64,000 nt of DNA from Protostelium mycophagum (GCA_002081555.1 MZNV01002721.1:1-64000); one strand, 5' to 3'; counted from the first letter of the stretch, positions 11,834 to 25,184 are shown. The notes: a model not told the origin generated them from the sequence alone. Made by a program: numbers and translations.

Positions 11834-12366
11834 AGATATAGAGGGTGTTGTTGATTGAGAAGCAAATTTTCATCGAAAGGAAGATTGAAATCACACAATC
11901 GTGCTAATTCGAGTGATGTATTTATTAACCACGGCTTCTCAGAAGGTGGTAACCTCGCAGAGGGGACCTAATCCAAATTAGAAGTGTGAACTATGATCAT
12001 GAAGTATGTTATCGTATTGTGGCTCAGCTGACAAGAAATAATTATCACGGTAAATCAGACGCAAATTATGGTCATCATTGGATGTATACAAGAATGTAGA
12101 ATGTTGTTCTCCTCACCTTCCGATCTCTGATTAGTGATCATCATCTCCATCTCTTCCTGTATACGACATCGTACAATGATATCATCTAACTACAACGCTA
12201 ATAAAAAATAAACAAATTTCAATTAATTGACATTGCACCTGACATTTCTCTCCGCGGAATCGCTTTGCAGGTATCACAGACGCGATCTCCCTCTTCTCCC
12301 TCTATCATTAATATTTATTTAATCAATATGTGATATTTGAGATGAGTCCGTGACATATGTTCAGAA
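11834..12366. other. Intergenic, no gene seen
   Basis: Some 530 bp between two plus-strand genes, AT-rich, with no exon-like frame on either strand. It must hold the XPF 3' end and the promoter of the PH-domain gene. No repeat or RNA gene was recognised. Confidence 0.5.
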
Positions 12367-15300
12367 ATGGCTGGTTTGGACGATCCGGCACAAGTCGAGG
12401 CGCTCCTGCGCACTGCCTTTCAAAATGCAGAGATCATGAATCAAAAGTTGGATGAATTTGAATCAACACGCAGTCGAGAGACTCTGAATGAGGTTATTAT
12501 CATCTGATTGCTTACTCGTTTTGAATTGGTATCAGGTCACGAGTATGTTGAAGACCGCCATGCAACAGTTGAAAGATCTTCGCGCCAATCCCTCCACAAA
12601 GAGGGAGTTCTCTCAATTACAGACGGAACTCGGCTCGAAAATGAAAGATTTAGTGGAGAGGATCAAAGCCGGTGCCTCACTTGTTTCTAATGGAGGCAGG
12701 ACACCCATTGGTGAATCGCCTCCCTCGAAGGCGGGTCATTATTTCTCTAGGACAATTTTAATGTTTCCAGGATCCAACAACTGATTGGAGAGCCAACCGC
12801 TCCTCTGTGAATAACTCTCGAAATTCTTATTTAGGTTCAAGAGGTAAGAAGATCATGTTTTCCATTCATTCATCCTCTATACAGCAGGCACTGTGACGAA
12901 CTCTTCTCCAAGTAGAACAGCGAGATATAGTCAACCAGTAAAACCGACACCAGAGACAAATAACAGTCTGCTGAAGTTGCCTCTAAAAGGTTCGTGTTCT
13001 GAAAATTGTCGAAGTCCCGTTCTCCTCACGATAACAAACCGTGTTTTTCACGGTAATAACGCACAAAGGAAATTATTTTAATTTCTTTACAAAATGCAGC
13101 AAGGAAAAGAATAAAATTCACAAAAATAAAAATGTCATGAACCGCCAATTCTCAAATTCAAATTTTGAATTTCGATAGGATGGTTGAAAAAGCAAGGAGA
13201 GGACCTACTCAAAGCTTGGAAAAAGAGATACTTTCAAATCTCAGCACCAGAGCCAGGGAAGCCCAATTTATTGTACTACTCGAAAGACGAGCACGATAAG
13301 GAGAGAGGATATATAGATCTCGGAACAATCACAAAGGTGCCTTCTTCCGACAATTATTGGTTGCCACGTCATCGTGTTCTGCAGAACAGATATGCATTCT
13401 ACATTGTTGTAGAGGGAATTCAATTACAACTCGGCAGCTCTGCTGTACTTGTGAATGTTGTATATAGACACTTTTAGACATTTCTTGAAGTTGTAGAACA
13501 ATGGGAATCAAAGGAAGACTTTTCTGATGAACTGCAATAACTACAGTAATTAAAATAGATTTGTAGACACAGAAACGGGTGACCGCGGCCAAGCTGCAGC
13601 GTCTACAGCTATATATTTTTAACTACATTTCGCCAGAAAACTATCTTGGAAGGAAGAAATTGACCATTTGGCAGGTTGTAGATGTGGTAGGGGAGAGGAT
13701 CGATCTCGAGACCGGCTCCAGAATCTACCATCTACAAGCCGCCACAAGAGGTCGCATTCCGATAAAACCCACAAACTGACCCCAACAGAGGAGCATAAAT
13801 ACTGGGTAGACGGATTGCGGAACTGGCTCAAAGCTCTTCAAGAAGAGGCTGCCGCAGGCATCGCCTCCCCTGTCGCTGTGGGTGGGGACAGAAGCTCCAT
13901 CGCGAGTGACAGCAGTTTTGCGGAGGCGCGGTCCAGAGCCGGAAGCCAGAACGAAATGAAGGCGCAGAAAGAAAGGGAGAGGCTGGAGATTGAGGTGAGC
14001 ACGTGACCATCACGTGATCAAAAATGACAGCAAAAAATGACAGCAAAATGACATTTGACACGTGTCAGAGGCAGATAGAGGAGGAGAGGATTAGAAGGAA
14101 GGAAGAGGAGATACGATTATTAGAAGAGCGTAAGAGGCAAGAAGAAGACGAGAAGAGAGCCTATGAAGACCGTCTCAAGCACCAACGAGGTTTGAATTTT
14201 GAATCTCGATTTTTGGCGGGAAATCTGAAAAAAATCAAGAGGCGGAATTACAAGCGGAAGCGGAGCGGGACAGGATTGAAAAGGAGAAGAGAAGGATAGA
14301 GGAAGCACGTCTACAACGAGCCAAAAAGGAAGCTGAGGAGAGGCAGAATGAAGAGGCACAGAGACTAAGACGAGAGGAGGAAGAGAGGCTGAGGTATCAT
14401 TCTTTATTTTTTGTCGTGAATATCGCACTGTTAAAGAACAAAAAGTGTGATTTATATCTTTGTGAATTTCAAACGAAGATTTTTAATGAGATTTCTGCGA
14501 TTCAAATCGATCTTTGAAAATTTGAATTAAAAATTTCAGGCTAGAGGAGGAGGCAAGACAGCGAACAGAGGCTATAGAGGAGGAGAAGAGAAGAAAAGCA
14601 CACAAAGAGACTCTGGAAGCGGAGGAGAGAGCTAGGTGACATTCAACATCTACAACCATCTTGTGCGATAACATGACACTACTTACACCTGACATTTGGT
14701 GTCAAAATAACATTCAAGCATCACCATGACACTCACGTCAAAACAACATAACTGACACCTCAGGTTGGCCGAGAAAGTCCGTCAAGACGAAGAGAGAAGG
14801 CGCGGCGAGGTCGCCGCCAGACTCAAAGCGGAGGATGCCATCAGGGAGCAGGAAGAGAAAGATAGAGAGAGGGAGAGGGAGATGGAGGCGAAGTCGTCCT
14901 CCAGCCCACCGACTTTGAACGCGTTCAAGTTGAGGGACAGTTCTGACCGCAGGAAAATCCTCGGAGAGGGTACGTGTTGTGGAATTTGTAATTTATTGGT
15001 GGTGAAGTGAGGGCAAAAGCTTGATTTGCTTTGCTGTTTTTGTGCCAAGAATATCGAGTTGTAGATACTCGTATTTTTATAAAAATAATTATGACGTTGT
15101 ACCTTTTTTCGAGATGTCATCACTGATCTCTTTTCAGGAAGGAAACCATCTACAGCTCGGTTCCACATTGGCGAACGCAGCGCATCAATCTCAAGTGACT
15201 CTCCGGCCGCTTCACCACCGTAAAATTCCACGGAAATTTCGCAGAATTTCTGATGATGTACAGGAACCCTTCCTCCAGTCCGATGGTTCCTGAGACCGTC

Positions 15301-16701
15301 GCCAACGACTTGCGTGCAGAGGTGAAATTTCACGGAAATTTCATCGACATATACTGAAGGTATCAGGCGGCCAAGTTGAGACAGAGAGTTAACGAGTTGG
15401 AGGAAATCGTCTCGAAAGATGCTACAAAAGAATTGTTTGTCCGCCTTGAAGAAGAGTTGAGACGTGTGGTGAGTATTTTTAAACACTTTGTGAATGTTTT
15501 GCTTGCTTGGTTTTTTTTCCATGGAATGATGTCAAATACAGTTGTTATCGTCGATTTTTCGGTATTGCGTGCGCATTTCATTTGTGGTGCATTTGCCTCT
15601 ACCTCACAGACACGAAATGTAGTTTGTAAAACGAACGGATTCTCACACAAGTTCAGGAGCAAGAATACGATGATTTGAGGGTGAAGTACAGAATGGACGA
15701 AGAGAGGTTCAAGATCACACAAGAGAGAAGAGAAGTGGATCTCAACACCATAAAAGAACTGGAGGAAGAGAACAGGTCAACTCTCGATGTGTTACAACGA
15801 TATCACAACACATATCTCAACTGTGAAGGCTGATTTGTAGCTTGGCTGCAGTGCGGCAGAATGTTTTTTCCAAACAAAACTCTGTCAAATACCCAAGATT
15901 TCACTGAAAAATACAGAGGGAAAGACAATCACATTAGAAGGCTGCAGAAGAAGTTAAAACAGGCCAGAAGAGAGCCACTAGCACTACACGAGTCAGTGGA
16001 CATGCATAATAATTCTGTACACTATGGAAGTGGACAACCCCCCATCAACTACAACGGTGGTTCGGCAGTCTACAATTCCGACGGTATGACCGGAAATCTC
16101 TCTGCCGATCTGCAGGCCAAGGACAGGTGAAATTCGTCGAAAAATCGAATCTATTTTCAGAGAAATATAAAAAATATTGAAGAAAAACAGAATGATTTCA
16201 AAGTTGAAAGAAACGATTTGGGCCCACCAACAGCAGAATTCTGCACTGAGTATTGAGGTGTGTTTTATCAGGTTGCGACGAATGATGACCGTTGTAGATG
16301 ACCAGAGAATCGACCGAGTTTCTGACAAAGATGAGAGCAAAGGATGAGATCATCAGACAGCAAGAGCGAGAGATGAAAGCACTGAAGGACAACCACCAAC
16401 TCATCAGAGAGAAATTCGTCGCTCAACAGGTGCAAAATTAGAATCTTGAAAAGTCTGAATGCTCCAGATCGGTTTGGATGACCCAGAACAACGCAACCAA
16501 GCAGCGGAGATACAGAACATCTCCAGGGCTTATTTCTTCTCCATTGCTGTCACATACAAGCTCCATCACGCACCCGATTCAAATTTGAACATTGCGGAGT
16601 TGTTCGAGAAGGCTATCTCTCTGAACGTGACTTGGCAAGAATGGCAAGAGTGGATCCCGAAGCAAATCATGCAAGTCAGGAAGAAGCCACCACAGTCATG
16701 A
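12367..16701 (+). CDS. PH-domain and long coiled-coil protein
   Basis: The first exon is MAGLDDPAQVEALLRTAFQN, followed by a helical segment (MLKTAMQQLKDLRANPSTK) and a Ser/Pro-rich linker. A pleckstrin-homology domain spans about 13180-13800: GWLKKQGEDLLKAWKKRYFQ, LLYYSKDEHDKERGYIDLG and, at the end, the helix YWVDGLRNWLKALQ with its conserved Trp. PH domains bind phosphoinositides or proteins at membranes. From about 13960 to 16440 the protein is an Arg/Glu-rich coiled coil (EEERIRRKEEEIRLLEERKR and similar), interrupted by a Ser/Pro stretch around 15150-15230. The C-terminus ends EWIPKQIMQVRKKPPQS. The gene has many 40-70 bp introns. It is probably a membrane-linked cytoskeletal or scaffolding protein; the specific role is unknown. 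Confidence 0.8.
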
Positions 16702-17154
16702 TAAACTTTTATGTAATTAAGAGGTACTTTATATTCGTGACCGAAGAAGCACAGTGGCTCGTGTTGTCCATATCTTTTCTGTTCCTTTTGTCTCTTGGAG
16801 AAGAGTGCGATATGCTTCCATCAATTCTTCCTGTCTGCAAGATTTTCGATCATCTTCCTCCTGCTCATCTATATCTTGTCATCTTGGTTGCTCAAATAAA
16901 TGGTTGAACTGTTGCAACTATATCAAGCTGATCGTGCCTGTTCGCAACTGTTTTGGGGTCGAAGACGATCAGATACCGTCGTAGTCTTAACCGTAAACGA
17001 TGCCCTAGCTGTTTTCAAAACAGGGTAGATCTCCCTTGGGCTTTCAACCACGGCGGAAATCGGACAGCAAAACGGAAGAAGATCAAAATAAAACTTGACG
17101 ATTTTTCGTTCTTTAAATTTCACAAAAAGCGTGTTCAACGTCACATCACCACGA
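16702..17154. other. Intergenic, no gene seen
   Basis: About 450 bp downstream of the PH-domain gene. Overlapping frames exist on both strands near 16923-17210, but none shows exon boundaries or homology I recognise. It presumably holds the promoter of the next plus-strand gene. Confidence 0.4.
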
Positions 17155-17968
17155 ATGACGACGATAAAGACGATCAACTCATCACCGGTTGTATCTTCGC
17201 CGAACAATAAGGTCAGAAGGCACTCTCTTGAGCAGCGGGTAATTTGTCGTCCTTCCTATAGGAGATGGTCAATCAACTCAAACCTTTTAAAACGTAACAC
17301 AGGATGTCTCAATAAACCTTGTGGAATCACAAACATCCTCGCCCAGAACAATTAGACCCATTGCGAGTGAAGATAGAAGAGCGAACCTCCAAGGGTGAGT
17401 GATCGTGTCCTCATGACAAAACCGTCTCAGTCCATGTTCACGATGCATATGACGCCCGTAGTTCACATTCGATCCAGCTAATGGAACAGAAGTTCTTCGA
17501 AAAATTAACGAATACGGCGGAGAGCCTCATAGAGTATATAGGAGAGCTGCAAGCTGCCAGAAAAGACAATGTTCACGATGATCAGATCTTGCCAGTTCTG
17601 ATCCAATTAGAAGAAGAGGCGATCGAAGTCATACGAGACATTCAAGGCGTGGTACGTCCATGTGATCATCATTTTATTCGTAACCCTCACATGACTATCT
17701 GGCGCGAAAACCATTTTTTGGAATTTGAATATATTTTCCAGGAATAAAGATTTTCTAGGCAAAAGAGATAAATTCCAAAGAGTTACAAGAACTACTGCTG
17801 GAAGTAGAAACAAACATCTGGAACGCCGTCTATGAGAACGAACTATATTTCTACCCCACAAAACTGCCAGAAGGTCCGAACTCGAAATTTCGTTGAAAAC
17901 TCACGTGTACAGAATTGGTCGCATCAGAATATGCCACAATATCAGCAGAATCGCTTAATTCACCATAA
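17155..17968 (+). CDS. Unrecognised helical protein
   Basis: A plus-strand gene of about six exons. Exon 1 is MTTIKTINSSPVVSSPNNKV followed by RRHSLEQR. A 23-bp intron candidate (GTAATT...CTATAG) precedes EMVNQLKPFK. Later exons read DAYDARSSHSIQLMEQKFFE and TNTAESLIEYIGELQAARKD, then VLIQLEEEAIEVIRDIQG, LQELLLEVETNIWNAVYENE and a last exon ending ISAESLNSP. The content is mainly amphipathic helix with a basic, Ser-rich start. I do not recognise a family. It ends 135 bp from the convergent WDR24 stop. Confidence 0.6.
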
Positions 17969-18103
17969 ATCGGATCCTGAATATTTCTAATTTCTGGTAT
18001 CTTTCCCGCCAAATTCAAAATTCAAATTTAAAATTCTGATATTTATCATCCAGAAAATTTCTCGGTGTAGATTGCCGTCTCGAATCCGTAATAAATCATT
18101 ATT

Positions 18104-21100
18104 TCACGCGTCTTTGTGTGGTAGGAACATCTGACATATGTGACCACATCCAGTCGGGCACATCTTTTCCGTCCGAAACCATTCTGAGAGATGGTCTAAA
18201 TGGCCTCCGTGCCCACAGATCTGGCACCATACATATCTAAAAATAGATCATTACATGTGGACTCTTTCGCCCATTCTTTGATGTTTCAAGGAAAATTTTC
18301 TTGATTTTGCCGCGAACCAGGGAGATTCAAATTTTGAAATAACGGACGAGATTGAGATCGCACCTGCCATGTACTGGTCGGTGGCACAGTGAACACGGAT
18401 TCGTCATCTTGTGACACGTGTCACAAATCCACCCCAAATGCAAAAGTGGCTTCCCGCAGTTGTTACAGCTGGTGTGTATCGTTGTAGATGTCTAAATAAA
18501 ATTTCAATTTTCGAAAATAGAATTTTATATTTCAGTTGACGTTTTTTGGTGCTCTGGCACCAGAACATTCTACAACAGTGTAGATGAGAAATTTACCTGG
18601 TTTATGCTCCGAATACTTCCCTCCTTCGATTTTTTCATAATCTCATTTGCAAAATGCCACAGTTGTAGACGATGTAGTATATCTATATTTAATTATTTTC
18701 AAAATAAATAAAAATTCACCTATATAAGCGAGGGTCCAGCGTTTCAACATGGCAGGAGGTACTTGAATTCTGTCCCCCAAAACCAAGGCCATGATCACCG
18801 CCTGACACAGTCAGATTTGGCGGGAAAAAGTCACGTGATGAGATGACGTCATGAGATATCATACCGTCTGTATGTCCCCGATTTCAGCGTAAAATTGTAA
18901 CATCTCTAAGACTGCTGGCTTTGGATCGAATTCGAGTTCGCTCGCAAACATGGAACCAAAAGATATGTTTGTCAGTCCATCTACAACGAGTCAGAAATGA
19001 GATTCATCTGTACAATATCGATTTTTCTCGGAAATTTCTTGGATTTTATGGTGCGAGATCAGCGAATTTTCATCGAAATATCACAATTAAAAATTAATTA
19101 AAAATGTATCATTAAAAATATTACTTGCGTCCGCCCTCCCTCTGGTCTCCATCTTTGCAGAATGGTTCATACCTTCCTTTTCTCCCTACATAAAGGTCAC
19201 AAAATGTACACGCCTCGTTGTAGATCTCACATCTAAATTGGAAGGGAGGGACCCCACCACTAGATTTGAGGCAGGGTCGTTCAAATTTGAGGGACTGTTC
19301 AGGCCCAATGGGATAAGCGGAAAATTCACATCGTACGTAATTAAGGAGTATTTACACCATTGTAGATGTGAGAATTTTCAATCAAAAATTTTTTGACACT
19401 GATTATCCGTGTGAAATTTTTCTAAAATTTCTCAAACACTGTTGTAGATGCGATTGTAGATGTATAAGAAAGGATATGATTGGGAGGTAATTATCGTCCA
19501 AGTGTAGATCGCCGGAACCCATCGGAATATTTCCGTCCAAAAAAGAGTGCCCGCTCATCAAAAATCCCGGCTCCGACTCGAATAAATCTGGAAAATTCAT
19601 CCACTTTTCCGAGAAATTTCAAGTCTACAACGATGTGCTCACTGTACAGACTGTCTTGAGTGAAAGGGGGTCTTTGTGAGGGTTCGTGTGTGATTTTGGT
19701 GCTGTGGGGGCTCTGTATTGTGTCCGATTTTGTTAGGGCAGGGGAGAAATTACTGGACATCTTACTGGTACTCTTTTGCAATGGTATAATTGTGTCTGGT
19801 GAAATTTCAGTGAAATTTCATTATACAGAGGCTGGACTCAAAAAATTTTCCGTTTAATACAAAATGTAACAATTATTTGTCTGACAGCAAATCTACAGCA
19901 CAAAACAAAATCCATACGAATTTGAGTGAAATATTCTCTCTCGGTAATAAACACGTTAATTACCGAGATCTTTAATGTGGTGCGGGGAGTCTGACCAAAC
20001 TCTGCAATATGTTTTTAACGGTGATTTGTGGCAAAGCCGCAGACTTAAAGTGCACGATATAACTGTAGAAACTCACTCTCTGGTACCTTCGTGCTGTGAT
20101 TTTTGAAAAATAATAAAAGCATCGTCCATGACTGTGAAATCTATCCGAATTTCAGCGGGTTTTCATCGAAATTTCCCCACAGACCTGATACAATTTTGCC
20201 TCTTTCGCGACTTGTGCGTTGTGCCTGCACAGTTCTGGGAACGGGATATCATTTTCTTCGAATTTGTATTTTTCCGCAAGTTGTACTGAGATGGACGATC
20301 CCTCCAAATCCTAATCACGTCATCATAACGCGAGAGGGCACGGTAATAAACGTGAAAATAAGATTACGTACCCACACGCCGGGCTTGGGTGTTTGATCCG
20401 GTTTGGAGAAGGAGATCTTTCTTTTTCTGCAAACTTTCAGAGAAAATTCGTCGAAATTTCACCTTTTTCCACGTACTTTTGATCCAATGACCTGAAATGA
20501 TCAATTTCAACTTTCAAAATTCGAATCTAAATTCTGGCGCCAAACCGAATTTCGTGGAAATTTCACTCACTCTTCTGCGAGGATTGTGTTGCCTCTATTA
20601 ATTCTCTCACTTACAAATGCTATCTGGCCGGTTGGCGTCCAAGTCATTCCCGTTGCTCTGATATGTTGATACGGTCTGTATGCATTCTTCGTGCTCTGCA
20701 GCTGTACGCTAGAATCCTTACCTGAGAAAATGATCAATATTCTCGTTGTAGATGGCATATTGATATTTTTGTGGCAATATGTTTAATTGTTATTTTCAGA
20801 GAAATACAACTGTGAAAATTCACATAGGATCCTCAGCAGATGCCATCGCGCAGTCTACAACTGGTAAGATGTGAAATTTCGAAGGAATATTGAATAGAAA
20901 CAGACGGGTGTCCTCTGAACAGTAATGTTATTTGGGAAGAGGCAGGTGATCAGTGCAACACATAAAATTCTCGTGTTTTACATTTTCAAAAATACTGATG
21001 ACGTCATCACCCACCGCATGACAATATCCTGTCGCTCCCCAGCCATTCTATATCAGTCACCACATCGCTATGCCCCAGAAAAGATAAGGAGGGTATAAAC

Positions 21101-22565
21101 GGTTTTTTGACGTTCCACACGTGCACTTTGGATTCTACCAAAGCAGAAGAGGCCAGGTGAAATTTGTAGTTTGGTCTCCAGACAACGTGAGAGACACTGG
21201 AGACGGTCTGGATATCGTCATGGTGACGTCATGATGTCGCAAAAAGATGTGACGTCTCTTGATGAATCCCATAATAGAATATGTACCTGGACTGTATATA
21301 TGGGTTTGCCCTTCTGTCTCTCCATTTTTTCATTCAAGTCCCAAACTTGTATAAAACGGTCTCTGCCACCAGTGGCAATCAACGACTTGTCATCAGGATG
21401 CCAATCTATACAAAAAACTGGCCCTATACAATGTCATCTACAACCACAATTCTCATGAAATTTCGTTAAAATATCATGGTGATCTACAACGAGAGTTCTG
21501 ATCATTTTCAAAGAATTTTGGTGGATTCTTACCTTGATGTGCTGTTATGCTGGTCTCATATGAACTGTGTTTTCTGATATCCCAAATCTGTACATGTCAA
21601 ATTTCCCGCCACTTTTTAGGCGCCAAAAATCAACCACAAAATTCACCTGCACGGTTCCATTGTCAAAAGCCGCTGCAAAAAAATTGGTGTAATGCTTGCT
21701 GAATTTTACATCTCTGACACTCTCTGACTTCCCGTCAAAAGTAACTTTGCAGTTACTAGGATCTCTGATATCCCATAATTTCATAGTTCCATCCTGATAT
21801 TTATGACTGGTTGTAGATATGAATATATTCATAATTCATTTTTATTTAAAAATAGAATAAAAGAGTTTTTGCTGCTACGAGATTTCGTCTCATACAGTCT
21901 GAAATAAATTGTGTAAATGTCTTAAGACATACTTGTGAACCGGAGAGAAGAGTCCAAGGGTGATCAGGATGCCAAGATATCCTGTTCACCGTCCTCGTGT
22001 GGTCGTTGATAACTCTCTCTTGCTTCTGAGAACCAACATAATGATTATTCCAGATCACGACGGCTCCATTTGTGGCGGCAGTCGCGATCAAGTTCTTGTG
22101 CTCTGGAACCATCAAAAATAAAGAATGATTTGATTCAAATATAGGTTTGAATTGAAATGAATTCAGAAAGATTACTGGAGGATCAGATCAACTCACGTTC
22201 TGAAGGATGCCATTTAACGTCCACACTGGCAGAGTTCAAGTTTCTAGAGTCCTTCCCAACCTTCAGATTTTGTGCTTCTACGAGACCATTTTCTTCGATG
22301 TTCACGATCTTCATCACTGTTCACAAAGTAAGTATTACAACAAAATCAAAGAGTGCTGACCTTCTCTTCCAACCACTACGACCTGTTTCTTGTCATGAGA
22401 CAAGTTTAAGGAACTCAGGGCACCATTCATCTGGATCTTGAAGTCAGGATTGAGCCCACCAGAAGGCATGGTCGCCAATCCTGATGCAGAACCACCTAAA
22501 GAGGTGGATGGCGTACCCAAACCATTCGCCAGCAGCGGCGTGATGATAGTGGACCGCACACTCAT
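18104..22565 (-). CDS. WDR24: WDR24-like GATOR2/SEA complex subunit
   Basis: WDR24 (yeast Sea2) is a GATOR2 subunit that relays amino-acid status to TORC1 at the lysosome. The N-terminus MSVRSTIITPLLANGL is followed by a WD40 propeller: NLIATAATNGAVVIWN, TVNRISWHPDHPWTLLSGSQ, DGTMKLWDIRDPSNCKVTFD, FFAAAFDNGTVQ, an IATGGRDRFIQVWDLN blade and a VTDIEW blade. The last exons (18104-18480) encode the family's treble-clef/RING-type zinc module: CNNCGKPL, CDTCHKMTNPCSLCHRPVHG, then WCQICGHGGHLDHLSEWF and CPTGCGH. These cysteines and histidines are as expected for WDR24 rather than WDR59. The gene has many introns, several of which begin GTGAAATTTC or end TTGTAG. The stop is TGA directly after LPHKDA. 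Confidence 0.9.
19940..19967. repeat. Intronic hairpin with CGGTAAT arms
   Basis: CTCGGTAAT at 19940-19948 pairs exactly with ATTACCGAG at 19959-19967 around a 10-base loop. The position is inside the WDR24 gene, apparently in an intron. The arm sequence belongs to a recurrent CGGTAAT/ATTACCG word found elsewhere in the window. Confidence 0.5.
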
Positions 22566-23580
22566 CGTGATTTGAAACAAAAGTTCGAGTTTCTTTATTC
22601 ACGCGTAAGTGCTCCTACTTTACAGCTGTCTCTGCTTCTTTCGAACCTCGCCGTGCCTTGTCTCTGTATTCTTGGGTGCCGCGTTATTTTCTATGTACAA
22701 GGGTCTCGAGTCTGGTGCTTTCACTCCTACCCTCTCAGGGTTTCTTTCTACCGGTGCCGCGAGGTGCCGATTTTGATTTGAAACAAAATTCGGACATGAA
22801 CGGAAGGTAACGGCTGGTTGTAGCGACAAGAATACTTCTGAGGCCAAAGAATTTTGTGCACTCACGCCGTAAATTTAGAAATCTTATTCGTATTCAACTT
22901 CCTCGGCCTGGTCCTGAGTCTCTGCCTCAATGGTTTTGATTTGGTTCTTAATGGTCCTGTGTTCATCAACTGCAGCTCATTCTCTGTTGCTCTCTTCAAA
23001 CTGGAACAGACAGTCAGAATCAACGACCACCGTCTTGTTACCTGAGCTGTAGATTCTCTCTCTCCTTCTGTCCTCCCATCTTCGCTACTCTGGTGAACTC
23101 TGTTGGTCATCGAAAGAATGATTTGAATAATCATGATTATTCTTTTCACGGTAACAACGAACAATTTTCACGCATGGGTGATTCACATTATGCACCTGTT
23201 CTTTTATTCATACTAATTCTGTCCTCTTCAAATGTTTCTTAAACCTGATACTAGCCTCGACGTCACAATAAAATAAAAACTTTTCTCGAGTGATTTTTAC
23301 ACGGCATAATCATCGGCGCATAAGAAATATATAATCAAATAAGTCATCAAAATTAGATGAGTGGCAGCAGGGTAATTTGACGACAAAGACCACATGCTTC
23401 GTTAAAAAATCCCTGGATCTCAACTTCCACACCAAAAAATCACCAAGTTTGAGTGTGAATTTTTGAACAGGATTCGAATTTTCAATTAATCAAACGTCCG
23501 GGGTGAAACGCTCAGAGCATGTTAAGTATCTCCGCGGCTTAAATTCTGTGGAATGTTTTTTAACCACAACACCGCCCAAC
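22566..23580. other. Region between WDR24 and the 7TM gene
   Basis: About 1 kb holding the WDR24 promoter, the uncertain small minus-strand gene at 22862-23079 and the upstream region of the 7TM gene. A CACGGTAACAACG word occurs near 23148. I see no further gene in 23160-23580. Confidence 0.4.
22862..23079 (-). CDS. Possible small charged protein, structure uncertain
   Basis: An ATG at 23079 opens MGGQKERENLQL. A GTAACA donor with a CTGTTCCAG acceptor gives a 43-bp intron, and the phase allows continuation into SLKRATENELQLMNTGPLR and a very basic tail. A second frame of the same exon reads RTIKNQIKTIEAETQDQAEE, which looks more like a natural coiled coil but contains one in-frame TGA near its start. 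I cannot decide which frame is used, or whether the locus is a decayed gene. It lies divergent to the 7TM gene, close to the WDR24 promoter. Confidence 0.25.
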
Positions 23581-24638
23581 ATGATCGACCATCATACGGT
23601 TGTATTCTATACTTTAGGTTGTTTGTTTGGACTTTTGACGATAGCGAGTCTCGTACTACTCATTTTGACATTTACTTTGAGAGAAAGAGGCAAAAAGTTT
23701 CCAATCATGCCACGGCTAATCTATTCGGCCTCTGTATGTTTCTGTGGAGGTAAGAACTGAACCGGATGTACTTCTGGCAGTGCCATCGCTAATAACTAAG
23801 TTTGATACAGAGCGGATGGTGCTCTGCTTTGTAATTCCAACACCCTTTCTGTTCAACGTGACAAGAGATCATCGCTGGTTGATCGTCTTCATCGACATGG
23901 TACCAGAATTATGTGCCTACTCTGTCTATCTACTTCTTCTATTCTTTGTGTGAGTCTTTTGATCCTCTTTTCCTCTGATTTCAACAGTGTCGTTCTGTAT
24001 CATACATCAAAAAACGTAATCAAAAATACCTCCGTGAAAAACATGAAGTGGCACTGGATTACATTCACTGGTGCTATCATCTTTCCTCTCATAGTAGTTG
24101 TTGTCTACTCTATCAGTCAGGTTTGGCTTGCCCATCCCGGACCGACCTATGGTGATTGGGATTATGCGGTTCAAACCGGTGAGACGTCCATGGGAAAATT
24201 CGATGACAAAGAGGCAGGCATCATCGGTACACTCGCAGCCATTTTGATGATGTGTTTCACCACTTTTGGCGTTTTACTCTTCAGATCCCTCTCAAAATAT
24301 TCCATGTCGAAACAAAAGAAGATGACCATCAGAAAGGTGTGATTTTATTCCATTTTGTCGAGAGATAAAGAGGTGCAGCTTCAAATTCTGGTGGTGTTAT
24401 GTCTCATCTGTTTCACACTTCACGCCGTAATGAACGGAGTCTTCAATCAGTTGATGAGAAAAGATCCAAACAGAGATCAGAAGACGATTCAATACCTCTC
24501 TTACTCTGCTCTTTATTTTGCCTTGACTGAGGTGCTGCAATTCAAGTCTTTATTTACGATTAAATATTATTAAATTTTTTCGAGAAGTTCTTCAAGCCTG
24601 AAAAATACAACAGAAAAGTGATTTCAAGTGATGTCTAG
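23581..24638 (+). CDS. Seven-TM protein, TOM1/THH1/GPR137-like
   Basis: The protein starts MIDHHTVVFYTLGCLFGLL, giving a first helix. Later exons contribute hydrophobic segments MVLCFVIPTPFLF, MVPELCAYSVYLLLLFF followed by VVLYHTSKN, HWITFTGAIIFPLIVVVVYS, IIGTLAAILMMCFTTFGVLL, LQILVVLCLICFTLHAV and YLSYSALYFALTEVLQ: about seven membrane helices. The 'LP(E/G)Lxx(S/T)xYxLLLLFF' segment leading into a charged YHxxxN stretch resembles the TOM1/TOM3/THH1 family (plant tobamovirus-multiplication proteins) and its animal relative GPR137, a lysosomal membrane protein. A loop before the sixth helix is basic (KYSMSKQKKMTIRK). The last exon ends RKVISSDV with TAG. Introns are short (about 40-60 bp). The family assignment is by pattern and moderately certain. 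Confidence 0.65.
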
Positions 24639-24678
24639 GGATCTTTACACATGATAGGTGGTTCCTTTCAGTTGTATA

Positions 24679-24891
24679 TTAATCATCTGCCGCCTCATCT
24701 TCGCCCCAGAGTACCGAGAAAGACATGAGATGACTGAGATACCAACTGCCACAAAGAGTGACGAGTCTACAACGAGTAAGACGTTCAATTTGATTATTTG
24801 GATTGTTCACAAAGTCAAATGATCTTTGATAGAAGTCTGAGGACTCGTCTAAAGTTTTGGTTTGGCCGTCGCGTTGTGACAAAGTGTACAT
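24679..24891 (-). CDS. Small hypothetical protein
   Basis: A 70-codon frame from an ATG: MYTLSQRDGQTKTLDESSDF, SFDFVNNPNNQIERLT, and an acidic end VLWGEDEAADD. It sits tail-to-tail with the 7TM gene (41 bp apart) and head-to-head with the SAVED-like gene. CTTACTCGTTGTAG inside it looks like an intron end, so the frame may be spliced. No family recognised; expression is not shown. Confidence 0.35.
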   Translation of the reverse strand: MYTLSQRDGQTKTLDESSDFYQRSFDFVNNPNNQIERLTRCRLVTLCGSWYLSHLMSFSVLWGEDEAADD

Positions 24892-25184
24892 CTCTGCACG
24901 ATTGTGAAATTCACAACTGTGACGTCATTCGATTTTGAGTTACAACAGGATGAGTTTGCCAGATGGAGAGAATAAGAGCTGCTGCAAGGCATCATATATT
25001 TATTTATACAAATAAAATGAGTGGTTTTGAGTTGTAAAGATGCGAGAACACGTGTCCTGGATTGTTTTCCTGTTTTGGTCGGGAGTTCTGTCAATCCAAC
25101 ACCCGAGGCATCATGCCCAGAAACACATTTCATGAGGCATCGGAGCAGCCCATGCTCGATTCAGAATCATGAGGGTTGCGCAGA

